NCBI GenBank assembly: GCA_934133015.1
Contig: CAKPAQ010000048.1
Span: 1-6,511 of the forward strand
Direction: 5' to 3'
DNA length: 6,511 nucleotides
Source: an uncultured Bacilli bacterium
GTDB lineage: Bacteria > Bacillota_I > Bacilli_A > RF39 > UBA660
Shown here: piece by piece, positions 5,190 through 6,511 of the stretch
Position numbering within the stretch: the first letter of the stretch is position 1
How the letters are laid out: each line of letters opens with the position of its first letter
The notes under the pieces: generated by a model
What the model was told of the DNA's origin: nothing
Database searches by the model: none
What the model saw: only the letters and a program-made list of their open reading frames with translations
Position numbers and translations under genes: made by a program

Positions 5190-6511
5190 ATGAATTCTAT
5201 GAAGAATAAAAAGGTAATGATTATATCTGTTATTATGTTAGTAATTGCGTCTATATTGGTTATTTATTTTGGCTTTTATATGTTTTCTAATCCAAAGACA
5301 ATGTTACTACAAAGTGTTTCTAAATTTAAAAATGATGTTGAAAATGTAACAAAGAAAATGAATACTGAATTTAGCGATAAAAATGGATATAATGCTAGTC
5401 ATGTATTGAAGATAAATGGTGAAGAACTATATAGTTTAAATAGTTCTATTTACGAAAATAAAAAGAAAAAATTAGCTTCTTTCGATTTAGAATTAAATCA
5501 AGGAGATTCTAATTTAATTAATTTTTATCAAATTATATCTGGGGATAAAGTATATTTTAAAACAAAAGAATTAGATAATTACTACTATACTGATTTTGAA
5601 TATTTTTCAGCTCTTAGTGGTGTTGAAAATGAAATAAGTGAAAAAATGCTTGAATATTTATATGATTCTTTTAAGGAAGTACTTACTACTAAAGATATAA
5701 AAAGTGAAAAAGTTAAGCTTGATTTAGGTGAAAAAGAGAAGAAAGTTACTAAGTTGAGTTATGATATAGATGGAAATAATTTATATAAAGTTTTAAATAA
5801 AACACTTGATAAAGTGGTAAATGATAAAGATATGGTTGATAAAATTCTTAAGGCTGGTAATTTTAGCCAAAGTGATTTTGATGATAGTATACCAGAGTTT
5901 AGAAATAAGATAAAAACTTTAAAAGAAGAAAACATTTTAATTACTTATAATGTATATTATTATGGATTTAATAATATTGTTATGTATGAATTGGAAACAA
6001 GTGATTATTCTGTTCAGTTATATGATTATGATAATATTAATAAAATAGTTTTAACTAATGGAAAAGATAGTGTTATAGAAGTAAAAGTAACTGAGAAAAA
6101 AGATAATTATATTATTAATGGAAAAATAGGTAATTATACTTTTAATGGTACTTATAATGAAAAGAATGATAATAGTACTTTGGTTTTAAATCTTAATATT
6201 GAAGATTTAATTATAAAATTGAATGTTAATATAACTTATAAAAAGGATAATATTGAAGTTAATAGTGTTGTTACTGCTTTAGGAAATAAAATTGAGTTAA
6301 ATAGTAATTTCAAGCCAATTAATGAAAAGGAAATAGATACAGATAGTTTAAAGAATTCTATTGATATGAATGATTTAACTGATGATGATATAGGAAATAT
6401 TTTAGAAAAATTAAATAATAATCCATTAATGGCTTTAATCAGTAAGTACATCTTTGATGATGGAAGTGATGATACAAATATAGATACAGATATTGATAGT
6501 GATTACTATGA
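5190..6511 (+). CDS. Unidentified membrane-anchored extracytoplasmic protein, 3' end cut by window edge
   Basis: The frame is open from the ATG at 5190 to the last base, giving 440 complete codons and two bases of the next. The N-terminus is basic (MNSMKNKK), then one hydrophobic helix (about 9-32) with no lipobox cysteine, so the protein is probably anchored by an uncleaved signal and lies outside the cell. The first part (about 33-210) is mixed, with many Lys, Asp and Asn. From about 250 to 375 alternating hydrophobic/polar stretches such as ENILITYNVYYYG and IIKLNVNITYKKDNIEV suggest a beta-rich domain. A short Asp-rich stretch follows. The visible protein contains no cysteine. I recognise no catalytic motif and do not know the family; a ligand-binding or adhesive beta-sheet protein is possible but unproven. 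Codon and base use match the neighbours, so recent transfer is not indicated. It is divergent from the radical SAM gene. Confidence 0.85.
   Translation, partial: MNSMKNKKVMIISVIMLVIASILVIYFGFYMFSNPKTMLLQSVSKFKNDVENVTKKMNTEFSDKNGYNASHVLKINGEELYSLNSSIYENKKKKLASFDLELNQGDSNLINFYQIISGDKVYFKTKELDNYYYTDFEYFSALSGVENEISEKMLEYLYDSFKEVLTTKDIKSEKVKLDLGEKEKKVTKLSYDIDGNNLYKVLNKTLDKVVNDKDMVDKILKAGNFSQSDFDDSIPEFRNKIKTLKEENILITYNVYYYGFNNIVMYELETSDYSVQLYDYDNINKIVLTNGKDSVIEVKVTEKKDNYIINGKIGNYTFNGTYNEKNDNSTLVLNLNIEDLIIKLNVNITYKKDNIEVNSVVTALGNKIELNSNFKPINEKEIDTDSLKNSIDMNDLTDDDIGNILEKLNNNPLMALISKYIFDDGSDDTNIDTDIDSDYY

Noticed and set aside
6236..6451. 71-codon minus-strand open frame near the right edge
   Set aside because: It is antisense to the long open plus-strand gene and has no supporting signals.
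6468..6503. DxDxD pattern resembling a dockerin-like or thrombospondin-type calcium loop
   Set aside because: The glycine and spacing required by those loops are absent; it reads as a low-complexity acidic stretch.

Overview
The window reads as chromosomal core sequence from a very AT-rich, low-GC Gram-positive bacterium (Bacillota; Bacilli, RF39-like or Erysipelotrichia-like relatives are my best guess, inferred only from composition and gene families). Trp is written TGG throughout and one gene ends in TGA, so the standard bacterial code fits and a TGA=Trp Mycoplasma code is not needed. I see no mobile element, tRNA, rRNA, CRISPR array or phage gene, and no stretch of 300 bases without a gene.

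Layout. (1) Positions 2-541, +: the 3' three quarters of a DUF421 (YetF-type) membrane protein, cut by the left edge. (2) Positions 574-1668, -: a Rossmann-fold NAD(P)-dependent dehydrogenase of the DapB-like / 2,4-diaminopentanoate dehydrogenase / native amine dehydrogenase group, convergent with the first gene and sharing a hairpin terminator with it. (3) A 169-bp divergent intergenic region with promoters facing both ways. (4) Positions 1838-4153, +: a CorA-type divalent cation transporter, a short NfeD membrane protein and a stomatin/slipin-type SPFH protein. The last two form the conserved NfeD-SPFH pair and are translationally close. (5) A hairpin terminator embedded in the 3' end of the next, convergent gene. 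(6) Positions 4176-5120, -: a TIGR01212/YtqA-YhcC radical SAM protein. (7) A 69-bp divergent intergenic region in which two opposing promoters overlap almost completely. (8) Positions 5190-6511, +: a large, cysteine-free, membrane-anchored extracytoplasmic protein of unknown family that runs off the right edge with an Asp-rich segment.

How the genes relate. The only strong functional partnership is NfeD with the SPFH protein, which are expected to form a membrane microdomain or cage-like complex. CorA lies directly upstream with no terminator between, so it may feed transcription into the pair, although a consensus -10 in the gap suggests the pair also has its own promoter. The other genes look like single-gene units. 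All predicted promoters lie so close to their genes that 5' leaders would be only about 13-20 nt, which leaves no room for riboswitches, including for corA. I do not see a convincing new multi-gene system; the most novel item is the unidentified surface protein at the right edge, followed by the shared divergent promoter.
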